Positions 30,292-38,421 of a stretch of DNA of 38,421 bases are shown here, piece after piece. The stretch lies in contig JAHJGZ010000168.1 of the NCBI GenBank assembly GCA_018823795.1, positions 1 to 38,421 on the forward strand. Reading direction: 5' to 3'. Positions within the stretch are counted from its first letter, which is position 1. Each line of letters opens with the position of its first letter. The DNA comes from Candidatus Omnitrophota bacterium. Lineage in GTDB: Bacteria > Omnitrophota > Omnitrophia > JAHJGZ01. The notes under the pieces are model-generated. The model saw only the letters and a program-made list of their open reading frames with translations. It was not told the origin of the DNA and ran no database searches. The translations under genes were made by a program, and so were the position numbers.

Positions 30292-31413
30292 TTATAATGC
30301 TGGTCCACATTTCCGTCGTTTATAAAACGGCTTCTTTACAATTAGTGCCTTTAAAAGTTTTTTTCTGACTGCAATAAAGATTTCTTCTCCTTGGTGAGCA
30401 AAGGAAGAATCCACATAGCCAAAACCCATATTTTTATTCATCGTCGGGCACAAGCTACCGCTCGTCACTTCCCCAATTTTAATATTGTTCTTTAAAATCG
30501 GGTACTCGTGGCGAGCAACACCACGATCGATAAGTTCAAATGCTATCAGCTGTTTCCCGATGCCCTCTTTTTTTTGTCTTACTAATGCTGCCTTACCAAT
30601 AAAATCATCCTTCTCTAACTTTACGGTCCATCCAAGCCCTGCTTCAAGTGGTGTTGTTGTATCATTCATATCATTGCCATACAAAAGACATCCGGCTTCA
30701 AGCCGCAATGTATCCCGCGCGCCAAAACCAATGGGCTGAAGTCCGAATGATCGTCCGGCATCGAAAAGTCTGTTCCAAAGGGTAACGGCTTTTTCCCTCA
30801 TGCATATAATTTCACACCCTATCTCCCCCGTATATCCTGTTGTAGCAATAATAACATCAGAATTATCAATACTCACTGTAATAAAGCTATGGTATGGCAT
30901 ACGTAAAAGATCGATATCCCATGCTGCCTTCATAATATCAGGACTGAGCGGCCCTTGGAGCGCAAATAATGCCTTAGTGCCAGAGACATTCTTCAGTTCG
31001 ACTGAAAATCGCTGACAACGACTGGCAAACCAACTAAAATCTTTTTCATGATTTACTGCGTTTACAATTAAAAAAAACTTTGTTTCGGAAATTTTATATA
31101 TAAAAATATCATCGATAATTCCGCCCGCCTCATTACAGAGAGGGGTATACAATGCTCCCCCTTCGTGCAAGGTGTTCATATCATTCGAAATGAGATATTG
31201 GAGATAACTCGCAGCATCAGAACCTTCTACCTCTATGACCCCCATGTGTGAAATATCAAAAATCCCGGCCTTGTTTCGTACCACGTTATGCTCATCAATA
31301 ATACTGGTAAAATATGCCGGCACTTCCCACGACGCAAAAGGGATAAACGTTGCCCCTTTTTTTACGAACACATCATGTAATGGTAAATGATTCATAGTAC
31401 ACGTATTAGCCAT
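30292..31413 (-). CDS. gcvT: Aminomethyltransferase, glycine cleavage T protein
   Basis: 373 residues, normal length. GcvT takes the aminomethyl group from GcvH and makes methylene-tetrahydrofolate and ammonia. Landmarks: LHDVFVKKGATFIPFASWEV, IFDISHMGVIEVEG, YTPLCNEAGGIIDDIFIYK, TTGYTGEIGCEII, and GARDTLRLEAGCLLYGNDM. It stands alone: the partner genes gcvH-gcvPA-gcvPB begin 10 kb downstream, beyond the RiPP-like island. A promoter-like pair lies upstream; I see no glycine riboswitch in the 226-bp leader region. Confidence 0.97.
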   Translation of the reverse strand: MANTCTMNHLPLHDVFVKKGATFIPFASWEVPAYFTSIIDEHNVVRNKAGIFDISHMGVIEVEGSDAASYLQYLISNDMNTLHEGGALYTPLCNEAGGIIDDIFIYKISETKFFLIVNAVNHEKDFSWFASRCQRFSVELKNVSGTKALFALQGPLSPDIMKAAWDIDLLRMPYHSFITVSIDNSDVIIATTGYTGEIGCEIICMREKAVTLWNRLFDAGRSFGLQPIGFGARDTLRLEAGCLLYGNDMNDTTTPLEAGLGWTVKLEKDDFIGKAALVRQKKEGIGKQLIAFELIDRGVARHEYPILKNNIKIGEVTSGSLCPTMNKNMGFGYVDSSFAHQGEEIFIAVRKKLLKALIVKKPFYKRRKCGPAL

Positions 31414-31468
31414 GTATGCAAAAAGACCTACGGAAATGTTTGAATTATTAAATAGTATTAAAAGCGTA

Positions 31469-31496
31469 ATTATAACAAGTTATGAAAAAAATGCAA
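31469..31496 (-). promoter_or_regulatory. Probable gcvT promoter
   Basis: On minus, TTGCAT (31496-31491), a 16-nt spacer and TATAAT (31474-31469). The -10 box is a perfect consensus. The predicted start near 31462 leaves a leader of about 50 nt before the gcvT ATG. Confidence 0.6.
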
Positions 31497-31639
31497 TATG
31501 AACCCCGTTTGAACACGAAATTAATCAAATATCGTCAATTTTGGCTATATCCAACGTTTAAAGCACACTTAAATGTTTACTTCTGAATAGTAACTGCTTT
31601 CTAACGTGGTGAAACTGTAACCATTTTTACATACAGCGA

Positions 31640-33055
31640 CTACAAACTCGAAAGTTTTTCTGCTTCATCAAGAAGAATAGTTTCGTCCCCTTTTGCCAAT
31701 GATGCCTGTTGGTGAGCTGCTTTAATGCCATCAAAAGTAAGGGTTACTCTTGTGTCGTTTTTAAACGCATGACGCAAAAATGCTATTTTTTTACGAATAA
31801 TTTTTTTATCATTAATCGTATATCGTTCAAAAGGGGTCGCCGGTTTTGGGATAAACGGCGTTACGCTGACCCGTATGAGCATTATTTTTGCACTTTCTTT
31901 TATAAATAATACCGTTTCATCTAAATCAGCATCGGTCTCATCAGGAAGCCCGATTAGCATATAGAGTTTGATTCTCTTCATTCCACATTTTTTTGCTAAT
32001 TGAATAACATCAAAGAAACATTTATTGTCTATATTTTTACTAATGTGTTTTCGCAAACGTTCACTGCCGGTCTCAGGCGCTAAGGTAAGTGATGTTTGTC
32101 CGCTCGCAATAAGAAGCTCTAATACAGATTTTGTTATTGATGAAACACGTAACGATGAAAACGAAACTTTGGCATTTCTCGATTTCAAATATGCACACAG
32201 CTCATCAAAAGAAGGATAGTCAGACGGTGCTGAAGCAATGAAGCCTAATCGATTTGTTAATAATAATCCTCTCTCACACGAACGCATTATATGTGATAAC
32301 GTTCGGAAACGAGGACGTTGATACACATGTCCTGAAACACAAAAATTACATTTATGAAGACATCCGCGTGAAATTTCTACAAGAAACATATTTTTAAATT
32401 CGGTGTGAGGAGTAATGATGCGTGAAACACACTCGAAATGATCAAGATTGTCAACATACCTGGGGTTTACTGTCTGAGAAAATCCGGGGACAAAAATACC
32501 ATCAATCAGTGAAAGTCTTTTCAGTAACTCTGTCTTTTCGACGCCTTTTGTAGCTGCATAGTGGACTAATTCGTTGTTTACCTGTTCGAATAGTTCCTCG
32601 CTCTCTCCGATAAAAGCAAAATCAATAAAGGGAATCAGTGGCCGTATATTAAAAAAAGTAACGATCCCTCCTATAAAAACAAGCGGATGAGAATAATTCC
32701 TCTTTTCTCGTAATAAGGGAATCTTGGAAAGCGACAGCATGCGGAGAATATTAACATAATCGAGCTCAAAATTAATGGAAAAACCGACCAGTGAAAATTC
32801 ATCGAGGGAGCGTCCTGATTCTAACGTGAGTGGTTTCTCATCCCCCTCATAAAATGCCCGTTCTGCTTTCACATTTTCAGGAAGGTTAAAATGCCAATAG
32901 GCAGTATGAAAACCAAGATTGCTCATTCCCACAAAATAAGAATTAGGAAAGCAAAGAGCAATAGTAGCAGCGACATCTACTTTATAAATAACACCTCGTT
33001 CGTCACGAAGGAGGTCTTTTCTTCTATCTGTCCAATATTCCGCCACTGCCTTCAT
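31640..33055 (-). CDS. Radical SAM protein with N-terminal B12-binding-like region
   Basis: 471 residues. The N-terminal ~200 residues (ATIALCFPNSYFVGMSNLGF, SLVGFSINFELDYVNILRML, PLVFIGGIVTFFNIRPLIPF, DFAFIGESEEL) resemble the B12-binding-like domain of TIGR03960/YgiQ-related enzymes. The radical SAM motif is CLHKCNFC, followed by VYQRPRFR and LAPETGSERLRKHISKN, then KLYMLIGLPDETDADL. The substrate is unknown. The ATG overlaps the PilT-like gene by 32 nt in another frame, so the true start may be slightly later, although no ATG follows soon. It is not part of the RiPP-like island: composition and the gcvT gene separate them. Confidence 0.85.
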   Translation of the reverse strand: MKAVAEYWTDRRKDLLRDERGVIYKVDVAATIALCFPNSYFVGMSNLGFHTAYWHFNLPENVKAERAFYEGDEKPLTLESGRSLDEFSLVGFSINFELDYVNILRMLSLSKIPLLREKRNYSHPLVFIGGIVTFFNIRPLIPFIDFAFIGESEELFEQVNNELVHYAATKGVEKTELLKRLSLIDGIFVPGFSQTVNPRYVDNLDHFECVSRIITPHTEFKNMFLVEISRGCLHKCNFCVSGHVYQRPRFRTLSHIMRSCERGLLLTNRLGFIASAPSDYPSFDELCAYLKSRNAKVSFSSLRVSSITKSVLELLIASGQTSLTLAPETGSERLRKHISKNIDNKCFFDVIQLAKKCGMKRIKLYMLIGLPDETDADLDETVLFIKESAKIMLIRVSVTPFIPKPATPFERYTINDKKIIRKKIAFLRHAFKNDTRVTLTFDGIKAAHQQASLAKGDETILLDEAEKLSSL

Positions 33056-34130
33056 CCAAATATATGCCCTTCATATTCATCTCAAGGGCTTGCGGATTAT
33101 CACTTGCCATTAATGCTTCTTCTTTCGAAACAAAGCCCTCATTATAGAGTTTACACAATGCTTGATGGAATGTCTGCATACCCTCTTCAGAACAATTTGC
33201 AATAGCTTGAGGAAGCTTTTCCATTTTATTATCACGAATAAGTTGAGCAATAGTACCATTATTCATAAGTACTTCACAGACCGGAACTAACCCTTTCTTA
33301 TCTTTTTTTCTTAATAAACGCTGCGCTGCAACGGCCTTTAAATTAAATGAAAGTTGTACGAGAACTTGTTCCCGTTGATCAGAAGGGAAAAAACCGAGGA
33401 TACGGTCAAATACCTGCTGGACATTTTTGGCATGAATCGTACTGATCACAAGATGTCCTGTTTCTGAGGCTACAATCGCAGACTTAAATGATTCAGGGTC
33501 GCGCATTTCACCGACAACGATAACATCCGGATCCTGTCTGACGACATATTTTAACGCATCAGAAAAGCTAACAGCATCCTGTCCTATTTCCCGCTGATTA
33601 ATAATGCATCGTTTATCTTCATGCATATATTCAATAGGGTCCTCGATAGTAAGGATATGGCCATCCCGCTCTTGATTTATATAATTAACCATTGAGGCAA
33701 CCGTTGTACTTTTTCCTGTTGATGTTGCACCGCTAATTAAAATGAGTCCACGTTCCTGCAATGAAATTTTTTCAAAAACAGCCGGTAAATACAGCTCGGA
33801 AAAAGACGGAATAAGATTTTTTATAACTCTGATGACAATACTGGTTGTCCCTCTTTGCCAAAAGATATTGGCCCTAAAACGCCCGTAGGTTTCTGAGGCA
33901 AATGCTAAATCAACAGATCTATTTTTTTTAAAAAGTTCTTTTTGCCCATCATTCATCAACGAGTCGGCCAGACTGCTAACAAATTTCGGACCGATTGCAT
34001 CTGTCTCCATTTTTTGAATAGTCCCGGAAACGCGTAAGCGCGGCACGACACCTGATTTAATGTGTAAATCGGACGCATTTTTTTCAGTAAGCTGTTTAAG
34101 GCTATTTTCTAAAAATATTTTTGGATCCAT
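33024..34130 (-). CDS. PilT/PilU-type twitching-motility ATPase
   Basis: 368 residues. It has the PilT N-terminal domain (ASDLHIKSGVVPRLRVSGTI), Walker A GATSTGKST (134-142; the usual second glycine is Ser), Asp box LTIEDPIEYMHEDKRCIINQ, Walker B IVVGEMRDPESF, His box GHLVISTIHAKNVQQVFDRI and a C-terminal LCKLYNEGFVSKEEALMAS. It powers retraction of type IV pili. It overlaps the ftsA end by about 22 nt, sitting where ftsZ is usually found. No other pilus genes are in the window. PilT versus PilU cannot be decided here. Confidence 0.92.
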   Translation of the reverse strand: MDPKIFLENSLKQLTEKNASDLHIKSGVVPRLRVSGTIQKMETDAIGPKFVSSLADSLMNDGQKELFKKNRSVDLAFASETYGRFRANIFWQRGTTSIVIRVIKNLIPSFSELYLPAVFEKISLQERGLILISGATSTGKSTTVASMVNYINQERDGHILTIEDPIEYMHEDKRCIINQREIGQDAVSFSDALKYVVRQDPDVIVVGEMRDPESFKSAIVASETGHLVISTIHAKNVQQVFDRILGFFPSDQREQVLVQLSFNLKAVAAQRLLRKKDKKGLVPVCEVLMNNGTIAQLIRDNKMEKLPQAIANCSEEGMQTFHQALCKLYNEGFVSKEEALMASDNPQALEMNMKGIYLDEGSGGILDR

Positions 34131-35341
34131 GCTTTTACCTTCATTGTTTCCTTCATTAAATAACTTTTATTACGAAATTGTAGCTCATTTTTTCTATATT
34201 GATCTTGAACATACCCCAAAACACCTGCAGCAGCAGTATACTGCGGCGAGGTAACAACTTCTTTTGGGCCATGGATTTTTCTGGTGACACCTAATCGAAC
34301 TGGTGTTGCAAAGACATCCTGGCTCAATTCTAACAATCCTTCTAGTGACACACTTCCTCCGGTGAGTACAATCCCGGCAACAACCCCTATTTTTTTCTTT
34401 ATCCCATCAATAGCAGGTTTTATTTTCTCAAGAAGGTCCTTCGTCGAAGTAAATATTTGATCATACAGCCTTTTTTTATTCAAGCTCAGTCTCGTTTTTC
34501 CAAATATATCAACCACCGGGATAATTTCATCTTCAAATGTTGACAGTAACATTGCAGAACCAAAACGTTCCTTAAGACGCTGTGCTTCAGGTTGCGTAAT
34601 GCTCAAATGCTCTGCTAAATATGACGATATATCTTCACCCCCAACTGATTTTGTTTCATAATGCTGAATAATCATATTTTTTACATACAGTATATCAGTA
34701 ACGTAACCTCCCATGTCAACAAGAACCACACCATCCCGTTTTTCTTCCTCTCGTAAAACGGCAAAACAAGAAGCAAGTGCTTTTGGAATAAAAGATGTGG
34801 CGGTAAGATCCGCCCGCTCAAGCGCTTTTGTTAAATTACGAATAACGGTTCCATCAACAGTAAAGATAAGAAGATTGACACCCAAACGACGCGCTTCAAG
34901 TTCGAGTGGATCAATTATATTACCCAAATCATTTACCAAAAATTCTTGAGGTGACTGTTCAATTATATATTCATCAAGAGGTATTGTTGACACACTTTTT
35001 GTCTGAGCTATAACCTTATGAATATCACTTTGTGTAATAGGTTTCATCAGCTCTCCGAAATAGAGCGAACTATTACACGAATAATTCCGTAGATATTCAT
35101 TGGAAATCACGACATAAAAATCAACTTTGGTGTAATCTACCGTACCACCCAATTCATTAACCAACTTCCGAAACTGCATACTTGCTTTTTCAATATTAAC
35201 AACTACTCCTCTTTCAAAACCGACGGATGGCATTTTAACAAAACGCTCCACCGTTAATGAGCCATCTTCACAAACCCATCCCTGTAATGCAACTAATTTT
35301 GTTGTGCCGACATACAGCACATAAATGTTTCGTTTTTTCAT
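34109..35341 (-). CDS. ftsA: Cell division protein FtsA
   Basis: 410 residues, the actin-like membrane tether of the Z-ring. Phosphate motif VVLVDMGGYVTDILYVKN, the adenosine motif GIVLTGGSVSLEGL, SVGGEDISSYLAEHL and the C-terminal amphipathic membrane-targeting helix (MKVKAWIQKYF) are present. The opening is degenerate (IYVLYVGTTKLVAL instead of the usual DIGT). The order murC-ddl-ftsQ-ftsA supports the name. ftsZ does not follow; a PilT-like gene does. PilM-like proteins share this fold, but the neighbourhood favours FtsA. Confidence 0.88.
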   Translation of the reverse strand: MKKRNIYVLYVGTTKLVALQGWVCEDGSLTVERFVKMPSVGFERGVVVNIEKASMQFRKLVNELGGTVDYTKVDFYVVISNEYLRNYSCNSSLYFGELMKPITQSDIHKVIAQTKSVSTIPLDEYIIEQSPQEFLVNDLGNIIDPLELEARRLGVNLLIFTVDGTVIRNLTKALERADLTATSFIPKALASCFAVLREEEKRDGVVLVDMGGYVTDILYVKNMIIQHYETKSVGGEDISSYLAEHLSITQPEAQRLKERFGSAMLLSTFEDEIIPVVDIFGKTRLSLNKKRLYDQIFTSTKDLLEKIKPAIDGIKKKIGVVAGIVLTGGSVSLEGLLELSQDVFATPVRLGVTRKIHGPKEVVTSPQYTAAAGVLGYVQDQYRKNELQFRNKSYLMKETMKVKAWIQKYF

Positions 35342-35367
35342 TATCGGCTATCAAATGTGTAAAGTTA

Positions 35368-36180
35368 TTATCGTCTTTTAACAACGACGTCATTAAACCG
35401 CATATCAATATATCGTATCGAATCACGATTTGGATCATTTAGAATTTCACGGAGCATATCTTGTTTTTCAAAAATCGCTTCTGTGTTTTTACCTATCCTG
35501 ATTTCTAACGACGGTGGTAACACAATAGTCATGTCTTCCCTGTTATCAATAGTAATAGAAATATCTTTTTCATTTTTTAAAACAGCGCTCGTCTGCATAC
35601 GCTTTATTAACTTCAAAACTTTTTTCAGTGGAGCGTTATCAAAAACTTCTCCTGCCGCAAACTCACTTTTTTGAGTAAACTGTGCATTAATAATCAATAC
35701 ATCCCTTCCTGGCTTTGTCAGGATTGGGGTAAGGATATGTCCTTCTTCATCAATTAAATAATACTCCTTGTGAAAGGGAATCTTTACCTGGGCTACTTCG
35801 TACCGTTCGGTTATCACCATCCGAATAGTATTGGGCAGTAACCGCGCAATTTCGGCTTTTTTTATGCGTGGTATTTTTTCAAGCCGCCGGGCAACATTTT
35901 TTAAATTAATCTTAAAAATATTATCCCCCTTTTTCACATGAGCACTGGTAAGTATGTTTGCTCGTGTGACAAAATGCGTTTTATTAACGTCAATTGTTGT
36001 TATCTTAAATAAAGGATTACTCTGGGCATAGTTTTTTATCATTACCATACAATACATAATGATAACCACTATGACGATACATCCGATTTGTTTGACTACG
36101 AAATTTTTTATGGCAGAAAATATTTTCTTTGTTGAACGGGCATTACTTGATTTTATTTTTGCTATACTTCTTTTTGCCAT
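35368..36180 (-). CDS. ftsQ: Cell division protein FtsQ/DivIB
   Basis: 270 residues. A basic cytoplasmic tail, one membrane helix (GCIVIVVIIMYCMVMI), then a POTRA domain (LFKITTIDVNKTHFVTRANI, KKGDNIFKINLKNVARRLEK, PRIKKAEIARLLPNTIRMVI) and a beta domain (EGHILTPILTKPGRDVLIIN). It scaffolds the divisome with FtsB/FtsL. The start overlaps the ddl stop by 38 nt in another frame. Gene order ddl-ftsQ-ftsA is canonical. Confidence 0.93.
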   Translation of the reverse strand: MAKRSIAKIKSSNARSTKKIFSAIKNFVVKQIGCIVIVVIIMYCMVMIKNYAQSNPLFKITTIDVNKTHFVTRANILTSAHVKKGDNIFKINLKNVARRLEKIPRIKKAEIARLLPNTIRMVITERYEVAQVKIPFHKEYYLIDEEGHILTPILTKPGRDVLIINAQFTQKSEFAAGEVFDNAPLKKVLKLIKRMQTSAVLKNEKDISITIDNREDMTIVLPPSLEIRIGKNTEAIFEKQDMLREILNDPNRDSIRYIDMRFNDVVVKRR

Positions 36181-37114
36181 ATAATCCTCTTTTAAGTGCT
36201 ATCGTTAACAAGGAAAGACACAATGTGCTAAAATCAAGGCCCGCTTCGTGTGCAGCTTTCGGCAATAAACTCGTCGCGGTAAATCCGGGTATGGAATTGA
36301 GCTCCAACACATATGGATTTCCCTCATAATCAAGCATTATGTCTACTCGTGAAAAATCACGAGCGCCTAATGCACGATGTGTCGCTAATGCTAATCGTCG
36401 ATAACGAGCAGCATCGCTTTTGCGTAAAGGAGCAGGTATAATATATTCGGTTTTTCCTTTTGTGTATTTAGCATTAAAATCGAAGAATGCGTTTTTAGGC
36501 TTTAGTTCAATAATCGGTAATGCACGGTTACCTAAAATTCCAATGGTAATCTCCCGTCCAATAATGCACTCTTCAATTAAATATTCATCATAAAGTCTAA
36601 AAACTGAACGCAATGTGCTTTTTAAAGTATCAAAGGATTCAATCAGATAGACACCGATACTTGATCCATTATCAATTGGTTTGATAAAAACCGGGAGCTG
36701 TATATTCGCTATCTTTTTCAGCCAGTTTTTCTTATTGATAAGAAAACTTACTGGTGTTGGAATATTTTTTTTCTTTAAAATTTGTTTTGTTCTTTTTTTA
36801 TTAAATGCATTTGATGACGCCTGCACCCCTGAACCGGTATAGGGTATTTTCAGACGCTCGAGCACACGTTGAATGACGCCGTCTTCTCCCCCATGACCAT
36901 GTAATGCAATAAACGCAACATCGATATTTGCCTTCTCAATTACACTTTCGAATCCATTCTGTATATCTACGTTAACGACATCTAAGCCCTTTTGCTTAAG
37001 CGCATTATGCACAGCAGTACCTGAAAGAAGAGATATTTTCCGCTCACTCGAATTTCCTCCGAGTAATACACCTATTCTTTTCCGTATAAGACTCGTATGT
37101 ACCGCAGGTACCAT
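36143..37114 (-). CDS. ddl: D-alanine--D-alanine ligase
   Basis: 323 residues, ATP-grasp enzyme making the D-Ala-D-Ala dipeptide of peptidoglycan. Landmarks: GVLLGGNSSERKISLLSG, FIALHGHGGEDGVIQ, YTGSGVQASSNAFNKKRTK, LPVFIKPIDNGSSIGV, CIIGREITIGILG and the metal/substrate region VLELNSIPGFTATSLLP. A 26-bp gap separates it from murC. murB, often between murC and ddl, is absent here. Confidence 0.95.
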   Translation of the reverse strand: MVPAVHTSLIRKRIGVLLGGNSSERKISLLSGTAVHNALKQKGLDVVNVDIQNGFESVIEKANIDVAFIALHGHGGEDGVIQRVLERLKIPYTGSGVQASSNAFNKKRTKQILKKKNIPTPVSFLINKKNWLKKIANIQLPVFIKPIDNGSSIGVYLIESFDTLKSTLRSVFRLYDEYLIEECIIGREITIGILGNRALPIIELKPKNAFFDFNAKYTKGKTEYIIPAPLRKSDAARYRRLALATHRALGARDFSRVDIMLDYEGNPYVLELNSIPGFTATSLLPKAAHEAGLDFSTLCLSLLTIALKRGLYGKKKYSKNKIK

Positions 37115-37140
37115 ATTTTCCTTACCAGAGACTACCCGTG

Positions 37141-38421
37141 CTAGGTCTCAACAGTTTCCTTCTTGAGGAACATTGAAAATTCATTTGCAATATGAGTAAT
37201 ATCTCCTGCTCCCAAAAATGCAATAATTGCTCTTTTATAACTTTTCTGTATTAAATAGGAAATAACATTATTGATATCTTGACATACAACGGGCGGAGTC
37301 CCTTCCCTTTCAATTGCCTTACTAATAATAGTTTCATCGACCCCTTCAATGAAGGCTTCACCGGCCCCATAAATATTTGTTATCACTACCTGATCAACCC
37401 CATTAAAACAGGTGCCAAATTTCTCCCCCAGATGCATCGTTCGAGAATAGCGATGTGGTTCAAAAACAACAACGACCTTTTGCTCAGGCATTTTCATACG
37501 TTGCAACACCTCGAGTGTCGCCATAATTTCAGTCGGATGATGTGCATAATCGTCGATGACGACAATATCATTATCTTGATATTTAATTTCTATTCTCCGC
37601 TCTGTTCCTTTGAACTGAAGCAAGAGCGAACAAAGCTTTTTTAAATTAATGTCTAGTATAAAAAAGGGAGTAAGTGCGGCTAATGTATTATACACATTGT
37701 GTAAACCAGAAAATGGTGTGATTACCGTATCAATAAAATATCCCTCAGCATAGAGTTCAAAAGATGTGCGTGTTCCTTCATACCTAATGTTTTTTGCCCG
37801 TATCGTTGCCCCGTCTTCCCTTCCGAATGAAATGCCTTTTTTGTGTGCTCTTTCAATAATACACCTTAAGTTCTCATCATCATAATTATAAACAACACTT
37901 CCTCCTTCATCGATTCCATGAATAAATTCCATGCTTGTATTTTTTATGTCCTCTAAATTATTGTAGATATCCAAATGATCCTCTTCAAGATTGGTAATAA
38001 CTGCGATCTTCGGGTGAATGTTCAAAAGCGATTTATCGCTTTCATCAACTTCGGCAATAACTATATCATCCTCCCCTATAAGCGCATTCGTATGGTAATT
38101 CAACATAACACCACCAATAAGACAGGTGGGTTTCAGTCCACTTTCCTGTGCTAAAAAAGAAATAAGTGCACTGGTGGTTGTTTTGCCGTGTGTGCCCGTA
38201 ACGCCAATTGATGTTTTCTCTTTCATTACAAAAGAAAGGAGTTCGCTTCGATGAAATATAGGAATACGTTGTTGGCGCGCTTCTTTTAATTGACGAGATG
38301 CGGGAGAAACAGCGGATGAATAAATAACAATGTGCGAAGGAGAAAGAGGAATATCAGAACCGATAGTAATGTCACACCCATTTTTTTGTAATTGATCAGT
38401 TATTTCACTCTTTTTGAAATC
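37141..38421 (-). CDS. murC: UDP-N-acetylmuramate--L-alanine ligase, 5' end outside the window
   Basis: The track's ORF starts at an internal ATG (38226), but the frame is open to the window edge and the extra 65 codons are MurC-like (DITIGSDIPLSPSHIVIYSS, AVSPASRQLKEARQQ, RIPIFHRSELLSFVM). About 426 residues are visible, lacking roughly the first 20-30. The P-loop is GVTGTHGKTTTSALISF; other landmarks are AEVDESDKSLLNIHPKIAVI, TNLEEDHLDIY, DDYAHHPTEIMATLEVL and VFEPHRYSRT. It adds L-alanine to UDP-MurNAc in the cytoplasm. Confidence 0.95.
   Translation of the reverse strand, partial: DFKKSEITDQLQKNGCDITIGSDIPLSPSHIVIYSSAVSPASRQLKEARQQRIPIFHRSELLSFVMKEKTSIGVTGTHGKTTTSALISFLAQESGLKPTCLIGGVMLNYHTNALIGEDDIVIAEVDESDKSLLNIHPKIAVITNLEEDHLDIYNNLEDIKNTSMEFIHGIDEGGSVVYNYDDENLRCIIERAHKKGISFGREDGATIRAKNIRYEGTRTSFELYAEGYFIDTVITPFSGLHNVYNTLAALTPFFILDINLKKLCSLLLQFKGTERRIEIKYQDNDIVVIDDYAHHPTEIMATLEVLQRMKMPEQKVVVVFEPHRYSRTMHLGEKFGTCFNGVDQVVITNIYGAGEAFIEGVDETIISKAIEREGTPPVVCQDINNVISYLIQKSYKRAIIAFLGAGDITHIANEFSMFLKKETVET

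Noticed and set aside
31414-31639. Glycine riboswitch upstream of gcvT
   Set aside because: I looked for the conserved tandem aptamer features in the 226-bp upstream region and saw none; the predicted leader is only about 50 nt.

Overview
The window is a gene-dense, AT-leaning bacterial chromosome segment. Almost every gene lies on the minus strand; only the first protein gene and one small zinc-ribbon gene are on plus. The split glycine dehydrogenase (gcvPA/gcvPB), a Minf_1886-type protein, DUF4416, BatD/BatE, a single-domain response regulator and very tight packing (at least eight ATGA stop/start overlaps) fit an uncultured PVC-type Gram-negative bacterium. Candidatus Omnitrophota is my best guess, inferred from gene families recalled from memory rather than from a search.

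Layout. 1-3620 is loosely packed: five short genes for membrane, DNA-binding and GIY-YIG proteins, a previously uncalled 44-residue lipoprotein, and many palindromes and short repeats, including a 128-nt nested inverted repeat and a possible transposon end. 3621-15041 is a run of housekeeping and envelope genes: zinc ribbon, response regulator, BatE, BatD, ParB-like, TPR-metalloprotease, Ste24-like M48 protease, DUF4416, FolE, MazG, UvrD-type helicase and Minf_1886-type. 15258-20190 is a glycine-cleavage and lipoate block: gcvH-gcvPA-gcvPB, a four-helix-bundle (IVP) gene, lipoate ligase and DUF523. 30292-31413 holds gcvT, the missing fourth glycine-cleavage gene. 31640-38421 holds a radical SAM gene, a PilT-like ATPase, and a division/cell-wall block (ftsA, ftsQ, ddl, 5'-truncated murC).

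The most interesting region is 20499-30158, which lies between gcvT and gcvH and splits a pathway usually encoded together. It is AT-rich and reads in one direction: GT39-like membrane glycosyltransferase, a nucleotidyltransferase fused to an S26-type signal-peptidase domain, a tiny coupled ORF, a PqqD-type recognition protein, two paralogous radical SAM/SPASM enzymes, an HPr-kinase-like kinase, a 45-codon ORF absent from the supplied ORF track, a membrane-anchored LolA-like protein, and an ABC exporter without a C39 protease. I read this as a ribosomally synthesised, post-translationally modified peptide (RiPP) system. The 45-residue peptide (lysine-rich leader, then a core ending ACC-TYSGPSSRN) would be the precursor; PqqD would present it, the twin radical SAM enzymes modify it, the kinase possibly phosphorylate a serine, the S26 domain possibly remove the leader, and the ABC protein export it. 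The architecture is read from sequence; the chemistry is inference.

The island also seems to have reshaped regulation of the glycine genes. gcvT ends in a terminator-like hairpin, and gcvH has a good sigma70-type promoter of its own (GTGACA-17-GATAAT) beside the island edge. One radical SAM gene carries a run of ten G, a possible phase-variation switch.
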